NCBI RefSeq assembly: GCF_009849585.1
Contig: NZ_VCRN01000015.1
Location: 1-64,000 of the forward strand
DNA: 64,000 nucleotides
Origin: Bacillus sp. ZZV12-4809
Lineage (GTDB): Bacteria > Bacillota > Bacilli > Bacillales > Cytobacillaceae
Direction: 5' to 3'
The position numbers and the translations under genes were made by a program. Below the pieces are notes generated by a model, which did not search any database, was not told the DNA's origin, and worked only from the letters and a program-made list of their open reading frames with translations. The first letter of the stretch is position 1, and the number at the start of each line of letters is the position of its first letter. Shown in pieces: positions 37,191 to 44,840 of the stretch.

Positions 37191-37252
37191 TCAAACCGCT
37201 TGTGAATTGCGAGCAAAGTCAGCTGGGTTGGATTCCGTGGCGGTCCCGCCAA
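37191..37252 (+). repeat. Decayed partial copy of tRNA-Sec (att-like remnant)
   Basis: From the anticodon loop to CCA this 62-base stretch matches the 3' part of the tRNA-Sec at 32511-32572, at about 80 percent by eye. Shared blocks are AAACCGCTTGTGA, AGCTGGGTT, and GTCCCGCCAA. It lacks the 5' half and its T and variable arms are mutated, so it is not a functional tRNA. Same orientation as the intact gene, 4.7 kb away. Confidence 0.8.
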
Positions 37253-37452
37253 ATATACATATTAGTGCTGCACAGTGAGATGCTGTACGGTTTTTTGTGT
37301 CATCTGTATACTCTCATTAGGTGCTAAAGCATATTAAATTAATTGTTTCCGTATTCTACTCAGTTATTAGGCTTCGGCTATGATAGACTTAAGATTGTTA
37401 ACAGGGTACTGTTGTAATTAAGAGCAGTGTAAAAATAGGAGGAAGTAAGTTG
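37253..37452. other. Short intergenic region before the DUF1456 gene
   Basis: Holds a hairpin GCACAGTGAGATGCTGT (about 37269-37289) followed by TTTTTTG, which resembles a terminator just behind the tRNA remnant. No gene seen. Confidence 0.5.
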
Positions 37453-37947
37453 ATGGATAATAATGATATTTTAATTCGATTGAGATATGCCTTAGAAATC
37501 AAAAATAGTGAAATGGCAGAGATCTTTAAGCTGGGGGGAGAGGATGTGTCCGTACCAGAGGTAGTAAGGATCCTCAAGAAGTCTGATGAAGAAGAAGAAA
37601 GTGACAGCCAATTAACATTGACAAATAGGATGTTAAATTCATTTTTGAATGGCTTTATCATCTATAAAAGAGGGAAACAGGAGCCTAAACCCGGTCAAGC
37701 TAATTCGCCGGACCCATCCATTGAAAATTATAATAACATAAACAATATCCTGTTAAAGAAAGTCAAAATCGCCTTGTCCCTAACAACAGAGGACATGTTA
37801 GATATATTCAAAAAAGCTGGATTAAACGTGTCAAAAGGAGAACTCGGAGCTTTTTTAAGAAAAGAAGGACATAAAAACTATAAAGTTTGCTTAGACAATT
37901 TTGCGAGAAACTTCTTAAAAGGTCTAACGATAAAGTATAGAGGTTAG
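37453..37947 (+). CDS. DUF1456 (YehS-like) protein
   Basis: A 164-residue cytoplasmic protein with two tandem DUF1456 repeats: NDILIRLRYALEIKNSEMAEIFKLGG and, after residue 95, NNILLKKVKIALSLTTEDMLDIFKKAG. The second-half sequence LRKEGHKNYKVC is the family signature. Function unknown. ATG 37453 has AGGAGGAAGT upstream; TTG 37450 is an alternative. It lies just outside the tRNA-bounded island. Confidence 0.88.
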   Translation: MDNNDILIRLRYALEIKNSEMAEIFKLGGEDVSVPEVVRILKKSDEEEESDSQLTLTNRMLNSFLNGFIIYKRGKQEPKPGQANSPDPSIENYNNINNILLKKVKIALSLTTEDMLDIFKKAGLNVSKGELGAFLRKEGHKNYKVCLDNFARNFLKGLTIKYRG

Positions 37948-38010
37948 TTGAGGCAAGGCAGCAAGTGAATTTATAGCTAACCTGAAATAAGTGAACTCGT
38001 CAGAGAATTT

Positions 38011-38066
38011 GGTGTCTGACCCCGTCTGTGTTTTGTGAGAATGCTTATGGGGCCAGGCACCTTTTT
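38011..38066 (+). terminator. GGTGTCTG-type hairpin terminator
   Basis: GGTGTCTGACCCC pairs with GGGGCCAGGCACC (wobbles only), followed by TTTTT. A related hairpin with the same arm core lies at 60831-60879. Such arms recur widely between genes in bacilli. Confidence 0.7.
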
Positions 38067-38178
38067 CATGTTATTAATTGCAAGATAGAATACATGGTAA
38101 AACTTCCAAAATATAATACAAAAAATTAGTTATTATCCTATGTGATAAGACATATATATTAGACAGGTTATTGTCAAA

Positions 38179-38260
38179 GGGTAGAGACGCGGAGATTCCC
38201 TGTGATCAATAAATTGCATGACACTTCTTTGTGATGCAGGTTATTGTTCATGGGTTTTTT
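38179..38260 (+). promoter_or_regulatory. GlpP-type antitermination leader before the UgpB-like operon
   Basis: A GGG/CCC hairpin (38179-38200) carries the purine-rich loop TAGAGACGCGGAGA. Its 3' arm runs into an alternative long stem (CCCTGTGATCAATAA against a partner at 38234-38254) ending in seven T. Anti-terminator and terminator are therefore mutually exclusive. Three sequence relatives lie at 42136, 46847 (minus) and 55484, and glpP is nearby. Confidence 0.75.
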
Positions 38261-38285
38261 TATGAAAAAATAAGGGGGAAGTGGC

Positions 38286-39557
38286 ATGAAGGGTAAGTTT
38301 TTATCATTCGTTTTAGTTTTACTGGTTGTCCTTGCCGGATGCAGCAGTGACGCTGGAGTGGAAGAAAAGACTGAGATTGATTTCTGGTTCCCGGTTGCGG
38401 TTGGCGGGGATGTAGCGAACATTGTTGATGGTATTGTAGAAGACTTTGAGAAAGAGAATCCCAACATTAAGGTTAATGCGAAGTATGGAGGCAGTTATGC
38501 TGAAACGATGACACAGGTAATGGCGTCAGCGCAGGGAGGAAATCCGCCTGAACTTGCTGTTTTATTCTCAATCGATTTATTCACTTTACTTGAGAACGAC
38601 CTGATTGAGGAACTGACCCCTTTGTTTGAGGATGATTACTTAAATGATTTCTACGATGGGTTTATGGCGAATTCATCTATAAGCGATAAGGTATACAGCC
38701 TGCCTTTTCAGCGCAGCACGATCGTCCTATACTACAACAAGGACGCCTTCAAAGAGGCTGGGCTGGATCCGGAAGCTCCACCTGAAAATTGGGATCAACT
38801 GGTGGAATACGGGAAGAAGCTTACCAAAAATGACGGCAAGGACCAGTGGGGTTTGGAAATCCCGAGCACTGGGTACCAGTACTGGATGTTCCAGGCATTA
38901 GCACTTCAGACGGAAGACAACATCATGTCTGAGGATGGAAAAGAAGTATATTTCGACGCACCATACGCAAAAGAAGCGATGGACTTCTGGCTTTCTCTTG
39001 GAAAGGAGCATAGGGTCATGCCGGAGGGTGTTATTGAATGGGCGACAGTTCCTTCTGACTTCCTGAGCGGAAAAACCGCGATGATGTACCATACAACAGG
39101 TAATCTGACCAATGTCAAAAACAATGCGGACTTTGATTTCGGTGTATCATTCCTGCCTGCGAATAATCAATATGGTTCACCTACCGGTGGAGGGAACATC
39201 TACTTGTTCAAGGATCTTCCAAAAGCAAATAAGGAAGCGGCCATTAAGTTCATGAAGTTTCTTACTGAACCTGAGCGTGTCGCCCAGTGGTCTATTGATA
39301 CGGGTTATGTAGCTACCAGAGAATCTGCTTATGAAACAGACTTGCTTAAAAAATATATAAAGGAATTCCCGGCAGCCCTGGTTGCCCGCGAACAATTGGA
39401 ATATGCCGACAGTGAATTGGCGACTTACCAAAATGGTGAGGTGCAGAAAATCTTTAATGATCATATTCAATCGATATTGACTGGCCAAAGCCCGGTTGAA
39501 GAAGGATTGAAAAAAGCACAGGAGAAAGCTGAAGATGTACTGAAGCCTTTTCAGTAA
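38286..39557 (+). CDS. UgpB-like ABC substrate-binding lipoprotein
   Basis: A 423-residue solute-binding lipoprotein; lipobox VLAGC (Cys about 19). The mature start IDFWFPVAVGGDVANIVDGIVEDFEKENP and the following IKVNAKYGGSYAETMTQVMAS are typical of UgpB-like proteins that bind sn-glycerol 3-phosphate or glycerophosphodiesters. ATG follows GGGGGAAG. It is first gene of a binding protein-permease-permease-phosphodiesterase operon with a GlpP-type leader. No ATPase gene is present. Confidence 0.88.
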   Translation: MKGKFLSFVLVLLVVLAGCSSDAGVEEKTEIDFWFPVAVGGDVANIVDGIVEDFEKENPNIKVNAKYGGSYAETMTQVMASAQGGNPPELAVLFSIDLFTLLENDLIEELTPLFEDDYLNDFYDGFMANSSISDKVYSLPFQRSTIVLYYNKDAFKEAGLDPEAPPENWDQLVEYGKKLTKNDGKDQWGLEIPSTGYQYWMFQALALQTEDNIMSEDGKEVYFDAPYAKEAMDFWLSLGKEHRVMPEGVIEWATVPSDFLSGKTAMMYHTTGNLTNVKNNADFDFGVSFLPANNQYGSPTGGGNIYLFKDLPKANKEAAIKFMKFLTEPERVAQWSIDTGYVATRESAYETDLLKKYIKEFPAALVAREQLEYADSELATYQNGEVQKIFNDHIQSILTGQSPVEEGLKKAQEKAEDVLKPFQ

Positions 39558-39651
39558 TTGAGCTGCAGCGTTGGACTGAATAGAGGGATGCTCAAGTGAA
39601 AGTGTGCGGACTTGGGCTCTCTTTATTCACAAGAAAGGTGGGTTAGTTCTG

Positions 39652-40542
39652 ATGACAATGAAGAGAAGAAAATTCGGTACCGGAACGAGGCGCAATCTGT
39701 TCGCCTACGGATTACTGTTTCCTTCATTCATCTTTTTAACAATGTTTACGTTTTATCCAACCCTTAAGTCAATTCAATTAAGCTTTTACAGTGGTCCAAT
39801 GACCCGGCTGCAGTTTTCCGGATTGGATCAGTATAAGGAAGTATTTGGTGATGAGATATTCAGAAAGGTTATTCTGAATAACATTCTCTTCATGCTGGGT
39901 ACTGTGCCAACGAGCTTGTTTCTGGCGATGTATCTTGCCATTTGGCTGAATAAAAAAATGGCTGGAAGCTCCCTGTTGAGGACATCATTTTTCTACCCGA
40001 CGATCATTCCGCTCATTGCGGTAGCGAATATATGGCTTTTCGTTTATACCCCCCAGTATGGGCTGCTCGATAACTTCCTCCACTTGTTCGGTGCAGGGGA
40101 CACGAACTGGCTCGGAAATCCGAGTACGGTCATGATCGCAATGATTGTCATGATCATTTGGAAAGACGCCGGTTTTTATATGATTTTTTATTTAGCTGGT
40201 TTGCAAAATTTACCGAGAGATGTTTATGAAGCGGCTGAGATTGAAGGGGCAAAGCCATTCCAGATGTTCCGCCATATTACGTTTCCGCTCCTGATGCCGA
40301 CAACGCTGTTCGTAATGATCGTGGCAATTACAAACTCATTCAAAAACGTTGACCACTTGTACATTATGACTAAGGGGGGACCTGATAATGCCAGCAATCT
40401 GCTGCTCTATCATATCTATGAAGCGGCATTTACAAATTGGGACCTTGGCAAAGCGGCCGTTCTGACTGTGGTTTTGATTGTCATTATGCTGGGGATCACG
40501 GCATTCAACTATTTATATCTTGACCGGAAAATCCATTACTGA
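39652..40542 (+). CDS. UgpA-like ABC transporter permease
   Basis: A 296-residue permease with six transmembrane segments and EAA loop YEAAEIEGAKPFQMFRHITFPLL. The ATG at 39652 is preferred; AAAGGTGGG lies about 9 bases upstream, and the longer frame to 39604 has no site. Next gene begins 18 bases on. Confidence 0.9.
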   Translation: MTMKRRKFGTGTRRNLFAYGLLFPSFIFLTMFTFYPTLKSIQLSFYSGPMTRLQFSGLDQYKEVFGDEIFRKVILNNILFMLGTVPTSLFLAMYLAIWLNKKMAGSSLLRTSFFYPTIIPLIAVANIWLFVYTPQYGLLDNFLHLFGAGDTNWLGNPSTVMIAMIVMIIWKDAGFYMIFYLAGLQNLPRDVYEAAEIEGAKPFQMFRHITFPLLMPTTLFVMIVAITNSFKNVDHLYIMTKGGPDNASNLLLYHIYEAAFTNWDLGKAAVLTVVLIVIMLGITAFNYLYLDRKIHY

Positions 40543-40560
40543 GAGGGGGGGAGAATTCAA

Positions 40561-41370
40561 TTGAAAAAATTGAATTATGGCATCATTATTGTTCTTGGGA
40601 TTATTTCGTTTATCCCGCTGCTTTGGGTTATCATCACTTCCTTCTCTCCGGGTAATCAAGTGATTAATGGAGGATTTCCGTTCTGGGTTTCAAACCCAAC
40701 GGTTGAAAACTATGTGAAAGCGTGGGAGACGGCACCATTTGTCCAATATTACATTAATACATTCGTTATCGTTTTTGGCGTGCTGATTGTCCAGCTGTTC
40801 ACGATTACACTAGCAGCTTATGCTTTTGCCCGGGTGAACTTCAAAGGGAAAAATGTACTGTTTATCCTGTTCTTGCTTCAGCTGATGATTCAGCCTGAAA
40901 TTCTGTTGTTCCCAAATTACCAGGTTATTAGCCAGCTTGGACTCGTCAATACGAAGCTGGCTGTCATGATGCCGTATTGGGCTTCCGCTTTCGGAGTATT
41001 TTTGCTCCGCCAGACATTCAAGCAGGTTCCGTATGATCTGGATGAAGCATCGAGAATAGACGGCTGTAAATGGTACCAAACGCTGTGGCATGTATACATT
41101 CCATCTGCGAAACCGACATATATTGCCTTTGCACTCGTCTCCGTCAGTCACCATTGGAGCAACTTCATGTGGCCGCTGATTATCACAGATTCTGTGGAGT
41201 CTCGACCGTTGACCGTTGGACTTGCCTTATTTGCGCAATCGTATGAAACGGGAGCGCAATGGGGAATGGTTGCTGCAGGTACAGTAATGGTCATCATGCC
41301 TTTAGTCATTGCTTTCTTCATTTTCCAAAAACAGTTTGTTTCAAGTTTTATGCATTCAGGTATCAAATAG
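40561..41370 (+). CDS. UgpE-like ABC transporter permease
   Basis: A 269-residue permease, partner of the preceding gene, with six hydrophobic segments and EAA loop LDEASRIDGCKWYQTLWHVYIP. TTG start behind GGGGGGAGA. Followed after 12 bases by the phosphodiesterase-like gene. Confidence 0.9.
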   Translation: MKKLNYGIIIVLGIISFIPLLWVIITSFSPGNQVINGGFPFWVSNPTVENYVKAWETAPFVQYYINTFVIVFGVLIVQLFTITLAAYAFARVNFKGKNVLFILFLLQLMIQPEILLFPNYQVISQLGLVNTKLAVMMPYWASAFGVFLLRQTFKQVPYDLDEASRIDGCKWYQTLWHVYIPSAKPTYIAFALVSVSHHWSNFMWPLIITDSVESRPLTVGLALFAQSYETGAQWGMVAAGTVMVIMPLVIAFFIFQKQFVSSFMHSGIK

Positions 41371-41382
41371 GGCGGTGGTTGG

Positions 41383-42123
41383 ATGGATATTCATTTTCTG
41401 GGAACGGGAAGTGCCTATCCCGGTACTGAACGGGATCATACCTCAATTTGTTTTTCGAATAAAGGTTATCATGTTCTGGTTGATGTCAGTGGGAACCCTT
41501 GCAGGAAACTGAAGCAGATGGATGTGGATTTAGGGGAGCTCGATGCAGTGGTGCTCACCCATTTTCATTTCGACCATATATATGGGCTGCCTTCCTTGCT
41601 ATGGGGGATGTGGCTGGAAGGAAGGAAAAAGCCTTTGAGGATTTTCTGCGATTACCGTAATGAGAAAAAGCTTCGCGAATGGCTGGCAGCAATGGAGGCT
41701 GACAAGTGGCCAATTTCGTTTTCCATCAAGGTGGAAATATTTAATGGTGATCAGGAAGAGCAGCTGTTATCAGGCGGTGAGATGTCATTCACCTGTTTTA
41801 AAGCGCTTCATTCTGTTCCGGCTGTGGGACTTGAGGTGCAATGCGCAGGCCGAGTAGTCGTGTATTCATGTGATACAGAAATCAATGCACGAATCGGACA
41901 ATATGGCCATATAGATATGTTAATTCATGAAGCGACATCCGCTTGTACTCTAACCGGGAACCACAGCAGCCTCCGTGAAGTTGCAGAAAAATATGCTCTG
42001 GATAATATCAAAGAAATTGTGTTAGTTCACTTATCTGATAACGAACCATATGAAGAAGAGGTAACAAGGCTGGGCATCCCGAAGATTGTCATTGGAGAAG
42101 ACCTGATGACGAAATCACTATAA
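41383..42123 (+). CDS. Metallo-beta-lactamase-fold phosphodiesterase-like protein
   Basis: A 246-residue cytoplasmic MBL-fold hydrolase of the RNase Z/cyclic-phosphodiesterase branch. It has LGTGSAYPG at the N-terminus, the metal motif THFHFDHIYG (HxHxDH), then a CDTE metal aspartate and a late conserved histidine in NHSS and LVHLS. Cotranscribed with a glycerophosphodiester-type importer under a GlpP leader, so cleavage of an imported phosphodiester is a reasonable guess; substrate unproven. Confidence 0.8.
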   Translation: MDIHFLGTGSAYPGTERDHTSICFSNKGYHVLVDVSGNPCRKLKQMDVDLGELDAVVLTHFHFDHIYGLPSLLWGMWLEGRKKPLRIFCDYRNEKKLREWLAAMEADKWPISFSIKVEIFNGDQEEQLLSGGEMSFTCFKALHSVPAVGLEVQCAGRVVVYSCDTEINARIGQYGHIDMLIHEATSACTLTGNHSSLREVAEKYALDNIKEIVLVHLSDNEPYEEEVTRLGIPKIVIGEDLMTKSL

Positions 42124-42135
42124 GTGAATAGAAAC

Positions 42136-42218
42136 AAGGATAGAGATGAGGAGATTCCTTGGGTATGGCGGCATCCAATTATGTAATTGGAGAAATGGTC
42201 ATGCTCAGGGAATTTTTT
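42136..42218 (+). promoter_or_regulatory. GlpP-type antitermination leader before the HAD phosphatase
   Basis: AAGGA/TCCTT hairpin (42136-42160) with loop TAGAGATGAGGAGA. Its 3' arm begins the competing terminator stem ATTCCTTGGGTATG, which pairs with 42200-42213 and runs into TTTTTT. Same architecture as at 38179, 46847 and 55484. Confidence 0.75.
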
Positions 42219-42280
42219 ATCGCAGTTTGTGCAAGAATCAACCCTGATCGAAGTTTCACTTTATTGGATGGAGGAGACCA

Positions 42281-43060
42281 ATGAGAAACTTGAAAGGATA
42301 TATTTTTGACTTGGATGGCACCGTATATCTTGGGAAGCAATTGATTGAAGGAGCAGAGACGGTTATCAACTCCCTTCTGAATGAGGGAAAGAAGGTGCTG
42401 TTCCTTACAAATAAGACGATTGAATCGCGTCAGCGTTATGTGGAAAAGCTTCGCGGCTTCAAGATCAATGCAAGCCTTGAGAACATTTTGAATCCGACGC
42501 TTACTCTGATTGACTATTTGCGGGAACACCATCCTGATGCCGCGCTGTATGTGATTGGAGAGCAGCCAATCAAAGATGAACTGGCTCTTGCCGGCTTCGA
42601 GGAAGCGCTGGCACCGGCAGAGGTTGACGTTGTTATCCTGTCATGGGATCGGAATTTTCACTATAATCATTTAAATTTTGCCTTTCAAGCGGTAAAGCTA
42701 GGAGCAAAGATGATAGCCACCAATCCTGACAGAACCTGTCCCATGGAGGCCGGCGAAGTTCCGGATTGTGCCGGAATGATTGGTGCTGTGGAAGCGGTTT
42801 GTGGTAAGTCGATTGATGTACAGATTGGAAAGCCATCCATCCTTACAATTGAAGCAGCATTGAAAATACTGCATCTTAAGCCGGATGATTGTATTATGGT
42901 CGGTGATCGTCTTGAAACGGATATCCGAATGGGGAACGAAGCTGGAATGAAAACAGCACTTGTTCTTAGCGGGATTACTGCCGCGGAGGACTTGGAGGCT
43001 TCTCCGTGGAAGCCAGATTATGTATTTTCTTCAGTTTGTGGATTGCTATCAGTAAAATGA
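42281..43060 (+). CDS. HAD-IIA phosphatase (NagD/AraL-like)
   Basis: A 259-residue HAD-superfamily phosphatase of subclass IIA. Motif I FDLDGTVYLG is near residue 9, motif II TNKT, and motif III/IV K184-region IGKPS with MVGDRLETDI. Relatives dephosphorylate sugar phosphates, glycerol phosphate, or 4-nitrophenyl phosphate. A GlpP-type leader suggests glycerol phosphate (releasing glycerol) or an excess-phosphate control role. ATG behind GGAGGAGA. Confidence 0.85.
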   Translation: MRNLKGYIFDLDGTVYLGKQLIEGAETVINSLLNEGKKVLFLTNKTIESRQRYVEKLRGFKINASLENILNPTLTLIDYLREHHPDAALYVIGEQPIKDELALAGFEEALAPAEVDVVILSWDRNFHYNHLNFAFQAVKLGAKMIATNPDRTCPMEAGEVPDCAGMIGAVEAVCGKSIDVQIGKPSILTIEAALKILHLKPDDCIMVGDRLETDIRMGNEAGMKTALVLSGITAAEDLEASPWKPDYVFSSVCGLLSVK

Positions 43061-43137
43061 CAAACAAACAAGCAGAAGTATAACATTCAGCAGCATCGTA
43101 TCGGTGGGGGAATATACAAATAGCCAACATCTTAGCA

Positions 43138-43170
43138 GACCAATTTGCTTAAAATTGGTCTTTTTTTTTT
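43138..43170 (+). terminator. Terminator of the HAD phosphatase gene
   Basis: GACCAATTT pairs with AAATTGGTC, followed by ten T. Confidence 0.9.
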
Positions 43171-43484
43171 ATTACTGATAATAGGGCGTTCAGCTTGGTA
43201 ATTTTGATATTAATTTGAATCATATATTTGCGTTGTTGATTTTATAGGCAGGTTCATTAAGGGGAAATTAGTAAACAGCTTAGTGAGAACTTAGAACGAA
43301 TTTGATGATCACAGTTAGATTTTAGATGGCCAACACTATTTAACTTTTATTTTTATCCTATTGAAAAATAATTGAATCTAGGTGTTATATTATTAGTAAT
43401 AAAAAATTGTGATAAAACGATATGGATGTTCAGAATAGATAATATTGTATTTAGGTTCCATACAAGATCAAGGAGGAGAGTTTT
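43171..43484. other. Intergenic region before the DUF418 gene
   Basis: AT-rich; no gene seen. TTGAAA at 43361 and TATATT at 43386 (19-base spacer) are a weak promoter candidate. Confidence 0.4.
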
Positions 43485-44642
43485 ATAAACGCACAACAAA
43501 ATAATCACACATATAATAAACGGGCAATTTCATTAGATTTAGCTAGAGGATTCATGCTTTTGTTGATTGTACTTGCTCATGCGCCATTATACTTATACGC
43601 TTCCGATCCGGGGATTATGAGTCGCCCTAAGAGCATTACTTTTATAGACTCATTGATAAATACTTTCGGAGAATTGTTTATAGATAACCGTGCACGGCCG
43701 CTGTTTGCTGTTTTATTTGGATATGGGTTAGTTTTGAGCTTTGAAAAACAGCTTTCACGAGGCAGTACGATAAAAGCCGCGATTAAAATCATTAGACGGA
43801 GATGTTATTATTTAATCGTATTCGGAATTATTTTAGCTGTATTTATTGGGGGACAAGACATATTGATGGCTTATGGTGTAGCCGGTCTGCTGGTAAGCTG
43901 GCTGCTGCCGCGTGATAACAGGGTTTTAATTAAAGCTGCGGCCATTATTTGTATCGTTATACTGTTTTATTTACCATTTGTATGGGGTTCATTTTTGAAT
44001 GAAATGGGCAGGTATGGGTTTGGAAGTGATTTTTCGAGGGATGACCATTATATTCAGTTACTAACTGAGGCAATTGTTTCGTTCCCTATTGTTCCTATCT
44101 TCATTCATTTTCTTTTCCCCATTATCCCTTCAGTACTCTTAGGGATTTGGAGTGGGAGGAAACGTCTTTTAACAGATCCTCATGCGCACCATAAGAGATT
44201 AAAAATAATTGCTGTAATAGGAATTACAATATCAATAATTGGCGCTGTTCCTTTAGTGATGATTGGTGAAGTATGGAAACCTGGCTATTTTGCAGCCGGA
44301 ATCATTTGGGGTATTCACATTATAACTGGAATGGCTGCTGGAATCGGATATGCCGCATTATTTGGAGTAATTGGGAACCATATTAAAAAGTCTGATTGGA
44401 TCACAAATTCAATAGTTGCATTAGGACAGCGTTCGCTTACATTTTATGTCTTGAATGAAGCCATGTTAGTCATCCTATTGTCGCCCGCAGCCTTGGATTT
44501 AGGCGGAACATTAACCAGCAGCGGAGTTACAGCGGCTGCTATTTTCCTATGGATAGCTGCTGTCATAATTGCATCTATTTTAGCAAAATACAATAGGAAA
44601 GGACCACTTGAACATCTAATGCGCCGGTTAGTTTATAAGTAA
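43485..44642 (+). CDS. DUF418 (YeiB-type) membrane protein with apparent ATA start
   Basis: A protein of about 385 residues with eight or more transmembrane segments. The N-terminal KRAISLDLARGFMLLLIVLAHAP and RPLFAVLFGYG, and the C-terminal GQRSLTFYVLNEAML, are DUF418 signatures. The first ordinary start, ATG 43554, lies inside the conserved first helix and has no ribosome-binding site. The open frame extends upstream to 43455, with AGGAGGAGAG at 43471-43480 four bases before an in-frame ATA at 43485, and no ATG, GTG or TTG in between. ATA initiation, or an ATG-to-ATA change, is therefore inferred. Function unknown. Confidence 0.75.
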   Translation: MNAQQNNHTYNKRAISLDLARGFMLLLIVLAHAPLYLYASDPGIMSRPKSITFIDSLINTFGELFIDNRARPLFAVLFGYGLVLSFEKQLSRGSTIKAAIKIIRRRCYYLIVFGIILAVFIGGQDILMAYGVAGLLVSWLLPRDNRVLIKAAAIICIVILFYLPFVWGSFLNEMGRYGFGSDFSRDDHYIQLLTEAIVSFPIVPIFIHFLFPIIPSVLLGIWSGRKRLLTDPHAHHKRLKIIAVIGITISIIGAVPLVMIGEVWKPGYFAAGIIWGIHIITGMAAGIGYAALFGVIGNHIKKSDWITNSIVALGQRSLTFYVLNEAMLVILLSPAALDLGGTLTSSGVTAAAIFLWIAAVIIASILAKYNRKGPLEHLMRRLVYK

Positions 44643-44723
44643 TAAAAGCCAGGTTGCCTTTTTCAAGTTCAATATGGAATGAAATTATTTAAAATAAAAT
44701 GCTATGCAGCAGTATACAACAAT

Positions 44724-44760
44724 TAAAGCTTGAGGGTGAATTTAATCCTCAAGCTTTTTG
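44724..44760 (+). terminator. Terminator of the DUF418 gene
   Basis: AAAGCTTGAGG pairs with CCTCAAGCTTT around 11 bases, followed by TTTG. Confidence 0.8.
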
Positions 44761-44840
44761 CTTTATATTTTATTTGTATTTCTTCACTTTATTAGTTTTT
44801 CTATGACCACAAAGTTACTAACATACTGCTCATTTTTTTG

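Noticed and set aside
37191..37252. Second functional tRNA
   Set aside because: Only the 3' two-thirds is present; the variable and T arms are mutated and no 5' acceptor strand exists.
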